In this document: piece by piece, positions 1-7,810 of the stretch
How positions within the stretch are numbered: the first letter of the stretch is position 1
How the letters are laid out: each line of letters starts with the position of its first letter
Assembly: GCA_002360925.1 (NCBI GenBank)
Contig: DERN01000008.1
Span: 1-64,000 of the forward strand
DNA: 64,000 bases
Origin: Flavobacteriaceae bacterium UBA3339
Lineage (GTDB): Bacteria > Bacteroidota > Bacteroidia > Flavobacteriales > Flavobacteriaceae
Reading direction: 5' to 3'
Notes under the pieces: generated by a model
What the model was told of the DNA's origin: nothing
Seen by the model: only the letters and a program-made list of their open reading frames with translations
The model's database searches: none
Program-made: the position numbers and the translations under genes

Positions 1-81
1 GAAATGTAAAGGACTTTTTTTGTTTATAATGGTTTTTAAATGAGAATTAGTGAAGTATAAATGATATTCTAATAAAGAGAA

Positions 82-102
82 AAGAGAGCCTAAAGCTCTC
101 TT
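82..102 (-). terminator. hairpin after the recX remnant
   Basis: An 8-bp perfect stem (AAGAGAGC / GCTCTCTT) with a five-base loop lies directly beyond the minus-strand stop of the recX remnant, followed on that strand by a modestly T-rich stretch. It fits an intrinsic terminator of the former recX gene. Positions 1-81 hold no gene I can recognise. Confidence 0.55.
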
Positions 103-401
103 CTATTTTAAATCTTTTAATAAATCAAAGACTAAATTACTTTCGTAACCTTTTCGCATAAGGAAATCAATCCACTTACGTTTTTTCTTTTGGTTAATGC
201 TATCCCATTTCTATCTCGGCTAACGAATAAAAGTTGCTTAAATAGTCGGATTCGATTTCGTTTAAGGCAGTTTTTATATTGTAACTCGAAATATCTCTGA
301 ATTTTAATTCCTGTTCAATTCTTTGTTTTCCCAAATATTTAAATTTATGTTTTCCGCGAGCAAAACTTTTAGCAAACCGTTCTAAGATATGTTAATAAAA
401 G
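103..401 (-). pseudogene. recX: recX remnant (regulatory protein RecX), truncated and frameshifted
   Basis: On the minus strand, translation from about 395 reads ERFAKSFARGKHKFKYLGK and continues through a RecX-like helical repeat up to a stop at 200-202. One frame over, the same similarity resumes with KWDSINQKKKRKWIDFL and ends in DLLKDLK at a stop at 103-105. Two frames therefore carry one RecX C-terminal half, with a +1 shift between about 202 and 220. The N-terminal half, including any start codon, is absent: the sequence begins immediately after the stop codon of the FUSC gene and has an in-frame stop just upstream. RecX normally binds RecA and modulates its filaments. I infer a dead gene left by a deletion; the family assignment rests on recognition of the conserved C-terminal pattern. 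Confidence 0.75.
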
Positions 402-2597
402 TTACTTCATCTTCATCGTTACTTTTTCAATTTGTTCTGAAAGGTTGCTCATCCAGATTAATTGATCGATGATTAATTGAGATTCTTCTAGTTTTTGAAT
501 TTTTTGTTGTTCATCGATATCCATTGAGTCAACTTCTTCTCGGCGGATAGATTTTAAAAGTGTTATACTTACATGAAAATCATCTTCTATATCGTAAATC
601 TCTGTTTCATAATTAAGATGATTCAATGATTTGTCGAGATTGTTTTTAATATAATCCATTACTAATTTAAACGCATTAGAAGCTTCGGTTGTTTTATGAT
701 GTTGAATATAAGTTCCAATACTTGCTGCGGAAGAAACCAATGTTTGACTTAAAATTGCCAATTCATATAATTCAACTCGGTTTTGTTGTTTTCGTTTTGG
801 TTCTTGAATCATTCTTTGGAAACTCGACATTAAATTTCCTACTTCAATAAATGCATTTTTCCTAGCTAATTTATACGAAGTCGAAGGTTCTCCTTTTATA
901 ATATAATAATGTTTCACTTCGTTAATATAATTCTTTGTAGCTTTTAACGAGTTTTCTAAATGAATGTTTAAAGAATATAATTCCCAAGTTGGCCATAAAA
1001 ATAAAGTAGCTAAAAACGCTAAAATTGCTCCAACTCCTGTATCTAAAATTCGATAAATTAAATGAGATTCGGCAGTTCCTGTCAAAATTCCATAAACCAT
1101 TATCACATAAAAAGTAACGAATGCAACACCTGTTTTATAATCAGTATTTGTTAACCAATATCCTAAAAGCATTGAAATAGTGGTTAAAATAGTTAAAACA
1201 ATATCGTTGTCGATCAATATTAAAGTAATGACACCTAAAACGCCACCAATTACAGTTCCGATAACTCTGTGTTTTGACCTTTGCTTTGTAAGACCATAAC
1301 CTGGGCGCATAATTACGACGATTGTTAATAAAATCCAATAAGCGTTTTCGAAATTTAAAATTGTTCCGATTACAAGTCCGGAAAACATAGTTAAAGTAAC
1401 TCGTAAAGCATATCTAAAAGTAGTCGATTTAAAATTTAAATGTTCTACAAAAGTTTTTAAACGATAATGCTCGGGCGTAAAAAACTTTTCTAAATCGCGA
1501 TATTTTCCACGCAATTCATCAGCATTTACACGTTCTTTATAAATACGTTCTAGTCCTTTGATTTTTTCGACCTGTTTATTCGCATAAAAAATCAGATTAT
1601 TTACATGAACAACATGTTCGTCGAAAACCGAAATATTTCTAGATTGAATGTTTTCATCAATCCTACTTTTTAACTGTTTTAATTCGTTTGTTAAACTATA
1701 AGGCGAATGGTATTTTTTGTTTGTTTTAATATGATAAGCCAAACTTTCTAACGTTTTCCCAAAATGTTCAGCTAAAATTCTATAATCTTCTAAAATCGAT
1801 TCATCTTCATCAAAAAACTCGAAAAACTCTTTGTGATCAAACACATTTGCCATTGCTAATTCTAAGATTTCGACCAAAGAAGTCAGCGCAACTAAAAGCT
1901 TTCTGTTGTTGTTTGAGTTGAGTGTTCGAGCTTTATTGTAAACCAAATACTCTCTAATATGTTCGTGAAGTTCGTTGATTCGAATTTGCTTTTCGAGCAA
2001 CTTTCGATTGATTTCTTCTCGATTTGCATCTTTCTTCCAATACTTAGATCTAAGCTTTAAATAATCACTTGTAATATCTATACATTCAGCAACTTCAAGA
2101 TTAATATACCGATTTGGTTTTATCAGATAAAAAAGAACCGAAATAAAAGTATAAATCAATCCACCACATAATAAATAAAGGCTGTTCGATACTAAAATTT
2201 CAGGTTTATCATGATGAATAAACGACAAACTAATTGTTAAAAGTAGCGTGAACGACAATAAATTAGCTCTATGTCCGTAAAGCGAAATAAATGCCGATAA
2301 AAAAACGAGCGCACAAAAAATAATCGAAAAAAGAAAAAAATGTGGATACGTAAATGTAAGTACAAACGAAATTGCCGGAATTAGGAATGAAACCAGCAAA
2401 AGACCGATTATTTTATGTTTAAAATTACTCGAAATATCAATCGGCGCACAAAGCATTGCTCCTAAAGTTACTGTAAATGCAGCAGAAAAATCGCCTACAT
2501 TATAAAAAATGAAAAACGAAAGAATCGCCGTAAACGTAATTTTTACAGCGTTATAAAATTGATTATCACCTAACTTTAAGATTAATTTATCGAACAT
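402..2597 (-). CDS. FUSC/YccS-type inner membrane transporter-like protein
   Basis: The 731-residue protein has the fusaric-acid-resistance-like (FUSC/YccS) architecture: a hydrophobic N-terminal block (about residues 20-165) of several membrane helices, a soluble charged helical region (about 170-395), a second membrane block (about 400-535, containing a VIMRPGYGLTKQRSKHR segment typical of the family just after a helix) and a C-terminal cytosolic helical tail. Members are predicted efflux-type transporters of the inner membrane; the substrate is unknown here. Length is normal for the Bacteroidota form. It is transcribed divergently from def. Its stop codon abuts the recX remnant with no spacer, suggesting that a deletion joined the two. 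Family call firm, transport function inferred. Confidence 0.85.
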   Translation of the reverse strand: MFDKLILKLGDNQFYNAVKITFTAILSFFIFYNVGDFSAAFTVTLGAMLCAPIDISSNFKHKIIGLLLVSFLIPAISFVLTFTYPHFFLFSIIFCALVFLSAFISLYGHRANLLSFTLLLTISLSFIHHDKPEILVSNSLYLLCGGLIYTFISVLFYLIKPNRYINLEVAECIDITSDYLKLRSKYWKKDANREEINRKLLEKQIRINELHEHIREYLVYNKARTLNSNNNRKLLVALTSLVEILELAMANVFDHKEFFEFFDEDESILEDYRILAEHFGKTLESLAYHIKTNKKYHSPYSLTNELKQLKSRIDENIQSRNISVFDEHVVHVNNLIFYANKQVEKIKGLERIYKERVNADELRGKYRDLEKFFTPEHYRLKTFVEHLNFKSTTFRYALRVTLTMFSGLVIGTILNFENAYWILLTIVVIMRPGYGLTKQRSKHRVIGTVIGGVLGVITLILIDNDIVLTILTTISMLLGYWLTNTDYKTGVAFVTFYVIMVYGILTGTAESHLIYRILDTGVGAILAFLATLFLWPTWELYSLNIHLENSLKATKNYINEVKHYYIIKGEPSTSYKLARKNAFIEVGNLMSSFQRMIQEPKRKQQNRVELYELAILSQTLVSSAASIGTYIQHHKTTEASNAFKLVMDYIKNNLDKSLNHLNYETEIYDIEDDFHVSITLLKSIRREEVDSMDIDEQQKIQKLEESQLIIDQLIWMSNLSEQIEKVTMKMK

Positions 2598-2681
2598 TTT
2601 CTAAATTTCATTTAACAATAAAAGCCCACGCAAAGTTCCATAAATATAAATTATTTAGTAACATTTTATACTATGATTTCG

Positions 2682-2689
2682 TAACTTTG
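2682..2689 (+). promoter_or_regulatory. candidate -7 box for def
   Basis: TAACTTTG matches the Bacteroidota -7 consensus TAnnTTTG and lies 23 bases before the def start codon. I do not see a convincing TTTG -33 element at the usual spacing, so this is a partial match. Confidence 0.45.
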
Positions 2690-2712
2690 TAGATATTTTT
2701 AAACAAGTAGCA

Positions 2713-3300
2713 ATGATTTTACCTATTGTAGGATATGGAGATCCTGTTTTACGCAAAGAATGTGAGGAAATTACTCCTGAATATCCGCAATTAAAAGAGC
2801 TTTTAAGCAATATGTTCGAAACCATGAAACACGCTTACGGCGTTGGTTTGGCAGCACCGCAAATTGGTTTGCCGATTCGTTTGTTTGTGGTTGATACCAA
2901 TCCTTTCAGTGAAGATGAAGATTTATCGGAAGAAGAACGTAATTTTTTAGCCACTTTTAGCAGAGCATTTATTAATGCAAAGATCATTAAAGAAGAAGGA
3001 GAAGAATGGGCTTTTAACGAAGGTTGTTTAAGTATTCCGGGCGTTCGTGAAGATGTTTATCGCAAACCGAATATTACTATCGAATATTATGATGAAAACT
3101 TCGAAAAAAGAACCGAAAAGTTTTCAGGATATGCAGCACGCGTTATTCAACACGAATACGATCATATTGAAGGAATTCTGTTTACAGACAAAATTTCGTC
3201 TTTAAAAAAGAAACTGAACGCAAAACGCTTACAGAATATAATGGAAGGAAAAGTTTTTCCTGATTACAAAATGAAATTTATTAATAAAAAAGGTAGATAA
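2713..3300 (+). CDS. def: peptide deformylase
   Basis: This 195-residue metalloenzyme removes the formyl group from the N-terminal methionine of nascent proteins. All three signature motifs are present: GVGLAAPQIG near residue 45, EGCLSIPG near 103 (metal-binding Cys) and QHEYDHIEG near 145 (HExxH-type, two metal-binding His and the catalytic Glu). Length is typical for type I PDF of Bacteroidota, including the longer acidic insertion around residues 65-80. It heads a set of co-directional genes with DUF5606 and mazG. The usual flavobacterial neighbour upstream (a RuvX-type resolvase) is not seen; the divergent FUSC gene is there instead. Confidence 0.97.
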   Translation: MILPIVGYGDPVLRKECEEITPEYPQLKELLSNMFETMKHAYGVGLAAPQIGLPIRLFVVDTNPFSEDEDLSEEERNFLATFSRAFINAKIIKEEGEEWAFNEGCLSIPGVREDVYRKPNITIEYYDENFEKRTEKFSGYAARVIQHEYDHIEGILFTDKISSLKKKLNAKRLQNIMEGKVFPDYKMKFINKKGR

Positions 3301-3355
3301 TTTTGGATATTAAATTCAAATTATGATATTTGTGACCTCGTAAAAAAAGTAAACA

Positions 3356-3877
3356 ATGAGCGTAGAGAAAGTTTTAGCTATATCTGGTAAACCAGGATTA
3401 TACGAATTAAAGATTCAAACAAGATCAGGATTTATTGCAGAATCATTAATCGACGGAAAAAGATTAACTGTTGGTTTACGTAGCAATGTAAGTTTATTAT
3501 CAGAAATTTCTATTTATACAGAAACAGGTGAAGTTAAATTATTCGAAGTTTTTGCCAAAATCGCAAACAAAGAAAATAACGGACCTGCATTAGATCACAA
3601 AGCATCAAACGATGAATTGTTAGCTTATTTCGGAGAAATCATTCCAGATTTCGATCGTGATCGCGTATATGTTTCAGACATTAAAAAAGTTTTAAGCTGG
3701 TATAACATTTTACAAGCTGCAAATTATGTAATGACTGCAAATGCTTCGGAAGTTACTACAACAGGAACTGTAACAATCGATAATTCTACTTCAGAAGCGG
3801 TTGATGCTGAAGTTGTAGAAGATGACAAACCGAAAGCAAAACGCACAAGAAAAAAGAAAACAGAAGACGAAGAATAA
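3356..3877 (+). CDS. DUF5606 family protein
   Basis: A 173-residue soluble protein matching the Bacteroidota-restricted DUF5606 family: an N-terminal beta-rich half (KVLAISGKPGLYELK, then LTVGLRSNVSLLSEISIYT) and a helical half ending near YNILQAANYV. The C-terminal 40 residues are acidic, then Lys/Arg-rich (KPKAKRTRKKKTEDEE), a low-complexity tail probably disordered. No function is established for the family. It follows def and precedes mazG, but a strong terminator hairpin directly after its stop separates it from mazG. Domain call is from recognition of the family pattern. Confidence 0.85.
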   Translation: MSVEKVLAISGKPGLYELKIQTRSGFIAESLIDGKRLTVGLRSNVSLLSEISIYTETGEVKLFEVFAKIANKENNGPALDHKASNDELLAYFGEIIPDFDRDRVYVSDIKKVLSWYNILQAANYVMTANASEVTTTGTVTIDNSTSEAVDAEVVEDDKPKAKRTRKKKTEDEE

Positions 3878-3883
3878 TTTCTA

Positions 3884-3909
3884 AATCCAGCCTTGTGCTG
3901 GATTTTTTA
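3884..3909 (+). terminator. intrinsic terminator after DUF5606 gene
   Basis: AATCCAGC / GCTGGATT forms an 8-bp stem with a CTTGT loop followed by a T-rich tract. It sits inside the longest possible mazG reading frame (an alternative start at 3893), which argues for the downstream ATG at 3920 as the mazG start. Confidence 0.8.
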
Positions 3910-3919
3910 TTACACAAAT

Positions 3920-4702
3920 ATGAGCAAAAGAACCGAACAATTAAAAGCCTTTGAACGTTTGTTGGATATTATGGACGAATTACGAGAAAAATGTCCGTGG
4001 GATCAAAAACAAACCTTTCAATCATTAAAGCATTTAACAATAGAAGAAGTTTACGAGCTAAATGATGCAATTTCAGAAAACAATACAAACGAAATTAAAA
4101 AAGAATTAGGCGATTTATTGCTTCATATTGTGTTTTATGCAAAAATAGGAAGCGAAGATCAATCGTTTGATATTGCCGATGTTTGTCATTCAATTTCCGA
4201 AAAATTGATTTCGCGTCATCCGCATATTTACGGGAACGTAGAAGCAAATGACGAACAAGCCGTAAAAGAAAATTGGGAAAAATTAAAGCTTAAAGAAGGT
4301 AATAAATCGGTTTTAAGCGGAGTTCCCAAAAGTTTACCAGCAGTTGTAAAAGCATTTCGAATTCAGGATAAAGTAAAAGGCGTTGGTTTTGATTGGGATA
4401 ATAAAGAAGATGTTTGGAATAAAGTAGAAGAAGAACTTGCTGAATTTAAGTTTGAAGTTGAAGCGAATAACAAAGAAAATCAAGAACAGGAATTTGGTGA
4501 TGTTTTATTTGCTTTAATAAATTACGCTCGTTTTTGCGATATAAATCCGGAAGAAGCTTTAAATAAAACTAACAATAAATTCATTCGTCGTTTCACTAAA
4601 ATGGAAGATTTTATAAAAGAAGATCAAAAAGTTTTAGGAAGCATGACTTTAAACGAACTAGATTTCTATTGGAATAAAGTTAAAAGTTTTGAAAGAAAAT
4701 AA
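3920..4702 (+). CDS. mazG: nucleoside triphosphate pyrophosphohydrolase MazG
   Basis: The 260-residue protein is a tandem-domain MazG that hydrolyses NTPs and dNTPs to monophosphates and pyrophosphate. The N-terminal domain begins with the conserved LRxxCPWDxxQT pattern (LREKCPWDQKQTFQSL), then the metal-binding EExYE and ELGDLLLHIVF motifs. The second domain repeats the pattern (VEEELAEF, then EFGDVLFALINYAR). I chose the ATG at 3920 because an in-frame upstream start at 3893 would place a terminator hairpin within the coding region. Length is normal for the family. Confidence 0.95.
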   Translation: MSKRTEQLKAFERLLDIMDELREKCPWDQKQTFQSLKHLTIEEVYELNDAISENNTNEIKKELGDLLLHIVFYAKIGSEDQSFDIADVCHSISEKLISRHPHIYGNVEANDEQAVKENWEKLKLKEGNKSVLSGVPKSLPAVVKAFRIQDKVKGVGFDWDNKEDVWNKVEEELAEFKFEVEANNKENQEQEFGDVLFALINYARFCDINPEEALNKTNNKFIRRFTKMEDFIKEDQKVLGSMTLNELDFYWNKVKSFERK

Positions 4703-4735
4703 TTCTTTTGGTATTTTTATATCAAAAAGAAAGAT

Positions 4736-4855
4736 ATGAAAGATTTTATTAGAGCCTTATTGGCAGGTTGGGGAGCTAAAAAAGCAGGATGTGGCTGTTT
4801 TGGAACTGTTATTGTATTTATAATTTTATATTGGCTTTTAGGATATGTTTTATAA
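4736..4855 (+). CDS. 39-residue single-pass membrane protein
   Basis: An ATG-started frame encodes 39 residues: a short amphipathic head (MKDFIRALLAGWGAKKAG), a Cys-Gly-Cys step, and a hydrophobic helix (TVIVFIILYWLLGYVL) running to the stop. The pattern GWGAKK.GCGCFGT..VF resembles small conserved proteins I associate with Flavobacteriaceae, but this could not be checked. It lies in the otherwise empty gap between mazG and the DUF4294 gene. The composition is protein-like and the helix length is right for a single membrane span. Function unknown. Confidence 0.6.
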   Translation: MKDFIRALLAGWGAKKAGCGCFGTVIVFIILYWLLGYVL

Positions 4856-4954
4856 CTATAAATACATTCAATTATCAAAAGATATTAAAAATTATTGACC
4901 ATATATTATTAATACATTTTCCCTTATATTTGAGTATAATTCCGAGAAGATAAA

Positions 4955-5647
4955 ATGAAAAAAATAATCTTATTATTTTTAATAATATGTTCTGTGCAAG
5001 TAAAAGGTCAGGTATATGATTGGGAGAAGTATGCCGATTCTTTACGAACAAATGTTTTGGACGATGGAGAAATTGAGAAAGAATTTTTGTTACCCGAAAT
5101 GCACATTAATTTTTCGAAAGAAGAATTAGAACGTATTAAAATACAAAATGTACTACAACGAAGAATTCTTCGGGTGTACAATTATGCCGTTATGACAAGT
5201 GATAATTTAGTTGTATTAAATCAGAATATGGCTAAAATGGAATCTAAATCTCAAAAGAAAAAGTATTTAAAACGATCTGAAAAGTATTTAAAAGAACAAT
5301 TCGAAGATCGTTTAAAAAAGTTATCTCGTAAAGATGGTCAGATTTTAGTTAAATTGATCAATCGTCAAACCAATAAAACAACATTTGAATTAGTTAAAGA
5401 TTTAAAAAGTGGATGGAGTGCTTTTTGGAGTAATCAAACGGCTAAATTGTTCGATATTAATCTAAAAACGTCTTATAATCCAAGCGATGTTTTAGAAGAT
5501 TTTTATATTGAAATGTTATTGAATGACTTAGGAAGGCAAGGAAGAATCGATTATAGACCTGCTGCCAGAGATTTAAAAATGGAGCAAGTAAAAACTAACT
5601 GGAAAAATAAATTAGGCGATAGCGGATACTATCCCGATGTAGAATAA
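4955..5647 (+). CDS. DUF4294 family secreted protein
   Basis: A 230-residue protein with a Sec signal peptide (MKKIILLFLIICSVQVKGQ, cleavage probably after KGQ). The mature part is a DUF4294 domain: LLPEMHINF, RRILRVYNYAVMTSDNL, KRSEKYLKEQFEDRLKKLSRKDGQILVKLINRQT and LVKDLKSGWSAFWSNQTAKLFDINL, motifs conserved across Bacteroidota. No biochemical role is established. A candidate -7 box (TATATTTG, 4925-4932) lies 23 bases before the start. dnaX follows 38 bases later with its own TATATTTG box. Confidence 0.85.
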   Translation: MKKIILLFLIICSVQVKGQVYDWEKYADSLRTNVLDDGEIEKEFLLPEMHINFSKEELERIKIQNVLQRRILRVYNYAVMTSDNLVVLNQNMAKMESKSQKKKYLKRSEKYLKEQFEDRLKKLSRKDGQILVKLINRQTNKTTFELVKDLKSGWSAFWSNQTAKLFDINLKTSYNPSDVLEDFYIEMLLNDLGRQGRIDYRPAARDLKMEQVKTNWKNKLGDSGYYPDVE

Positions 5648-5685
5648 CCAAACATTTTTGGTATATTTGTACTAATTATTTATTT

Positions 5686-6768
5686 ATGGAACAATTCATC
5701 GTATCGGCTCGTAAATACCGTCCGCAAACCTTTAAAGATGTTGTGGGGCAGCAAGCTATTACCAATACATTAATCAACGCCATAGAAAACAATCATTTAG
5801 CGCAAGCTTTGTTGTTTACAGGTCCAAGAGGAGTTGGGAAAACGACTTGTGCCCGTATTTTGGCGCGAAAAATTAATCAGGAAGGTTACGATGATCCAAA
5901 TGAAGATTTTGCATTTAATGTGTTTGAATTAGATGCGGCTTCGAATAATTCTGTTGATGATATTCGAAATTTGATCGATCAAGTTCGAATCCCGCCACAA
6001 ACAGGAAAATACAAAGTATATATTATAGACGAGGTTCACATGCTTTCTCAAGCAGCTTTTAATGCCTTTTTAAAAACGTTGGAAGAACCACCTCGTCATG
6101 CGATTTTTATTTTAGCTACAACCGAAAAACATAAAATTATTCCTACAATTTTGTCTCGTTGTCAGATATTCGATTTTAAGCGAATTACGATCAACGATGC
6201 AAAAGAACATTTAAAATTAGTTGCGCAAAGTCAAGGAATTTCATTTGAAGAAGATGCTTTACAAATAATTGCACAAAAAGCAGACGGAGCAATGCGCGAT
6301 GCGTTGTCGATTTTCGATCGAGTTGTTTCTTATTGTGGAAACAATCTTACGCGCCAAGCTGTTGCCGAAAACTTAAATGTTCTTGATTTTGAATATTATT
6401 TACGTGTAACCGATTTAATTATTACAAACGACATTCCGGGATTGTTGATTTCGTATAACGATATTTTAGCAAAAGGTTTCGACGGACAACACTTTGTAAT
6501 GGGCTTGGCAACACATTTTAGAAACTTGTTGGTTTGTAAAAATCCGCAAACATTATCTTTGTTAGATGTAAGTGATGAAAATAAAAACTTGTTTTACGTT
6601 CAATCTAAAAAAGTAGATCAAACAATATTAGTAGAAGGTATTAATATTGCTAACGAATGTGATTTAAAATATAAAACGTCGCAAAATCAACGTTTATTGG
6701 TCGAGTTGTGTTTAATGCAGTTGGCAACTTTAACTCATCCTGAAAAAAAAAAAATAAGTCACAATTAA
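5686..6768 (+). CDS. dnaX: DNA polymerase III gamma/tau subunit, zero-frame (gamma-like) product
   Basis: This frame encodes 360 residues: the AAA+ clamp-loader ATPase (Walker A GPRGVGKT near 45, Walker B IIDEVHML, sensor 1 ILATTEKH, SRC motif LSRCQIFDF) and the domain III collar, ending soon after THPEKKK. The four-Cys zinc module of E. coli DnaX is absent, as in other Flavobacteriia that I recall. The frame stops at 6768, just beyond a run of twelve A (6743-6754). The remaining C-terminal part lies in the -1 frame (6753-7385), so the full-length tau-like protein of 566 residues requires one slip in the A run. The short product corresponds in domain content to the E. coli gamma form. Either slippage, a real mutation or a sequencing error explains this. 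Confidence 0.93.
   Translation: MEQFIVSARKYRPQTFKDVVGQQAITNTLINAIENNHLAQALLFTGPRGVGKTTCARILARKINQEGYDDPNEDFAFNVFELDAASNNSVDDIRNLIDQVRIPPQTGKYKVYIIDEVHMLSQAAFNAFLKTLEEPPRHAIFILATTEKHKIIPTILSRCQIFDFKRITINDAKEHLKLVAQSQGISFEEDALQIIAQKADGAMRDALSIFDRVVSYCGNNLTRQAVAENLNVLDFEYYLRVTDLIITNDIPGLLISYNDILAKGFDGQHFVMGLATHFRNLLVCKNPQTLSLLDVSDENKNLFYVQSKKVDQTILVEGINIANECDLKYKTSQNQRLLVELCLMQLATLTHPEKKKISHN
6742..6755 (+). promoter_or_regulatory. A12 slippage site in dnaX
   Basis: G followed by twelve A and then T, positioned between the DnaX collar domain and the tau-like extension. Long A runs allow RNA polymerase or ribosome slippage, as known for dnaX of Thermus (transcriptional) and E. coli (ribosomal, A AAA AAG with stimulators). 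I see no clear downstream hairpin, so transcriptional slippage would be the more likely form if it is real. Confidence 0.5.
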
Positions 6769-7385
6769 TTCCTGCTATTTTCTTCAAAAAGATAAAACAA
6801 GAAATTGTAAAACAAGAAATAAAAGTTGACGAAACAATTCAAAATAATGAAATTCCGACTGAATCTAAAACTGAAGAATCCAATCAAGTAGAACAAACAA
6901 AAGCTCCACAAGAATCTTCTTCAGGAGTTTCAGCACTTTCATTAAAAAGCATTCGCAAAAAACGCGAATTAGAATCAACAATTAGTCACAAACAAATAAA
7001 CCCAGAAGATTTACCAAAAGACGAATATACTTTTGAAGAATTAAAAGAACATTGGGATTTTTGTGCACAGCAATTCTACAAAACAGGACGAATGTTAATG
7101 TCGTCGACAATGAATATGGCACAGCTTACATTAAATGAAGATGAGCTGATTGTTGAGTTTCCAAATACAGGAAGTAAGTTAAGTTTTGAAGAAAACTTAT
7201 ATGATTTAGTTTCTTTTATTCATCGAAAATTAAACAATTATCATCTTAAAATCGAGGTAAAAGTTAATGAAACGGTCGAAGTAAAAAAAGCTTATACAAT
7301 AGATGATAAGCTTAATTATTTAAAAGAATTAAATCCTGTTTTAGATAATTTAATCAAAACATTCGATTTAGATATAAAACCATAA
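6753..7385 (+). CDS. dnaX: dnaX C-terminal extension in the -1 frame (tau-like part)
   Basis: Read in the -1 frame from the end of the A run, the sequence is open for 210 codons with no start needed: NKSQLIPAIFFKKI, a Lys/Glu/Gln-rich linker to about 6950, ALSLKSIRKKRELE, then a folded-looking C-terminal domain (PEDLPKDEYTFEELKEHWDF, YNVLxx-like hydrophobic strands, LKELNPVLDNLIKTFDLDIKP). The last segment matches the usual ends of flavobacterial gamma/tau subunits. 5686-7385 is 1700 bases, so one repeated base gives an exact reading frame of 566 codons plus stop. It is not an independent gene, although an internal ATG at 7092 could give the misleading impression of one. Confidence 0.85.
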   Translation, partial: NKSQLIPAIFFKKIKQEIVKQEIKVDETIQNNEIPTESKTEESNQVEQTKAPQESSSGVSALSLKSIRKKRELESTISHKQINPEDLPKDEYTFEELKEHWDFCAQQFYKTGRMLMSSTMNMAQLTLNEDELIVEFPNTGSKLSFEENLYDLVSFIHRKLNNYHLKIEVKVNETVEVKKAYTIDDKLNYLKELNPVLDNLIKTFDLDIKP

Positions 7386-7396
7386 AAAGAAGACGT

Positions 7397-7705
7397 TTAG
7401 TCTTCTTTTTGTTTATCATCAATTTCTAATTTTAATAAAATTTTTGCCACATCGTTTTCTGCAAAAGCTAAATTTCCGGCAACAAAAACTCCTTTATCAC
7501 CATTAATTTTATTCGAAATTCCGTAAACGGTTGCTTCATCATCCGGATTCGACATTCCTTCGTATCTATAAATTTCTTCAATACTAAACTCGGCAGCTCT
7601 TTTCAAAATTCGATCTTCTTCCACATTATAATCAATCGTATAACCTTTGGCTTCTAATTCTTTCAACGCTTTTTCAACGGTAGCGTAATGATACATTTTT
7701 TTCAT
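7397..7705 (-). CDS. small conserved protein annotated in relatives as PRPP synthetase-like
   Basis: A 102-residue soluble protein starting MKKMYHYATVEKALKEL. The pattern (YATVxxALxxLxxKGYTxDYN, then EFxIxExYRYEGMSNPDDEATVYGIS) is one I recognise from Bacteroidota proteins often labelled 'phosphoribosylpyrophosphate synthetase', although 102 residues are far too few for that enzyme and no PRPP-binding motif is visible. Function is therefore unknown. The ATG at 7705 is chosen over an in-frame TTG five codons upstream. It is convergent with dnaX. Confidence 0.75.
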   Translation of the reverse strand: MKKMYHYATVEKALKELEAKGYTIDYNVEEDRILKRAAEFSIEEIYRYEGMSNPDDEATVYGISNKINGDKGVFVAGNLAFAENDVAKILLKLEIDDKQKED

Positions 7706-7810
7706 GATTTTTATTTTCAATTTACAAAAAAGGAAGAGTAAAAGTGTTATTTAAAGCTTAAAATTCAAAATAGTCATTATTGTTTGTATTTTTGTAGAAA
7801 CTTAGTTTTT

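Noticed and set aside
3893..3919. Upstream start of mazG (MCWIFYYTN...)
   Set aside because: This extension is encoded by the terminator hairpin after the DUF5606 gene; the ATG at 3920 begins the conserved MazG sequence.
7092..7385. Separate 97-residue gene after dnaX
   Set aside because: The frame is open upstream back to the A12 run and continues dnaX in the -1 frame, so it is the C-terminal part of DnaX.
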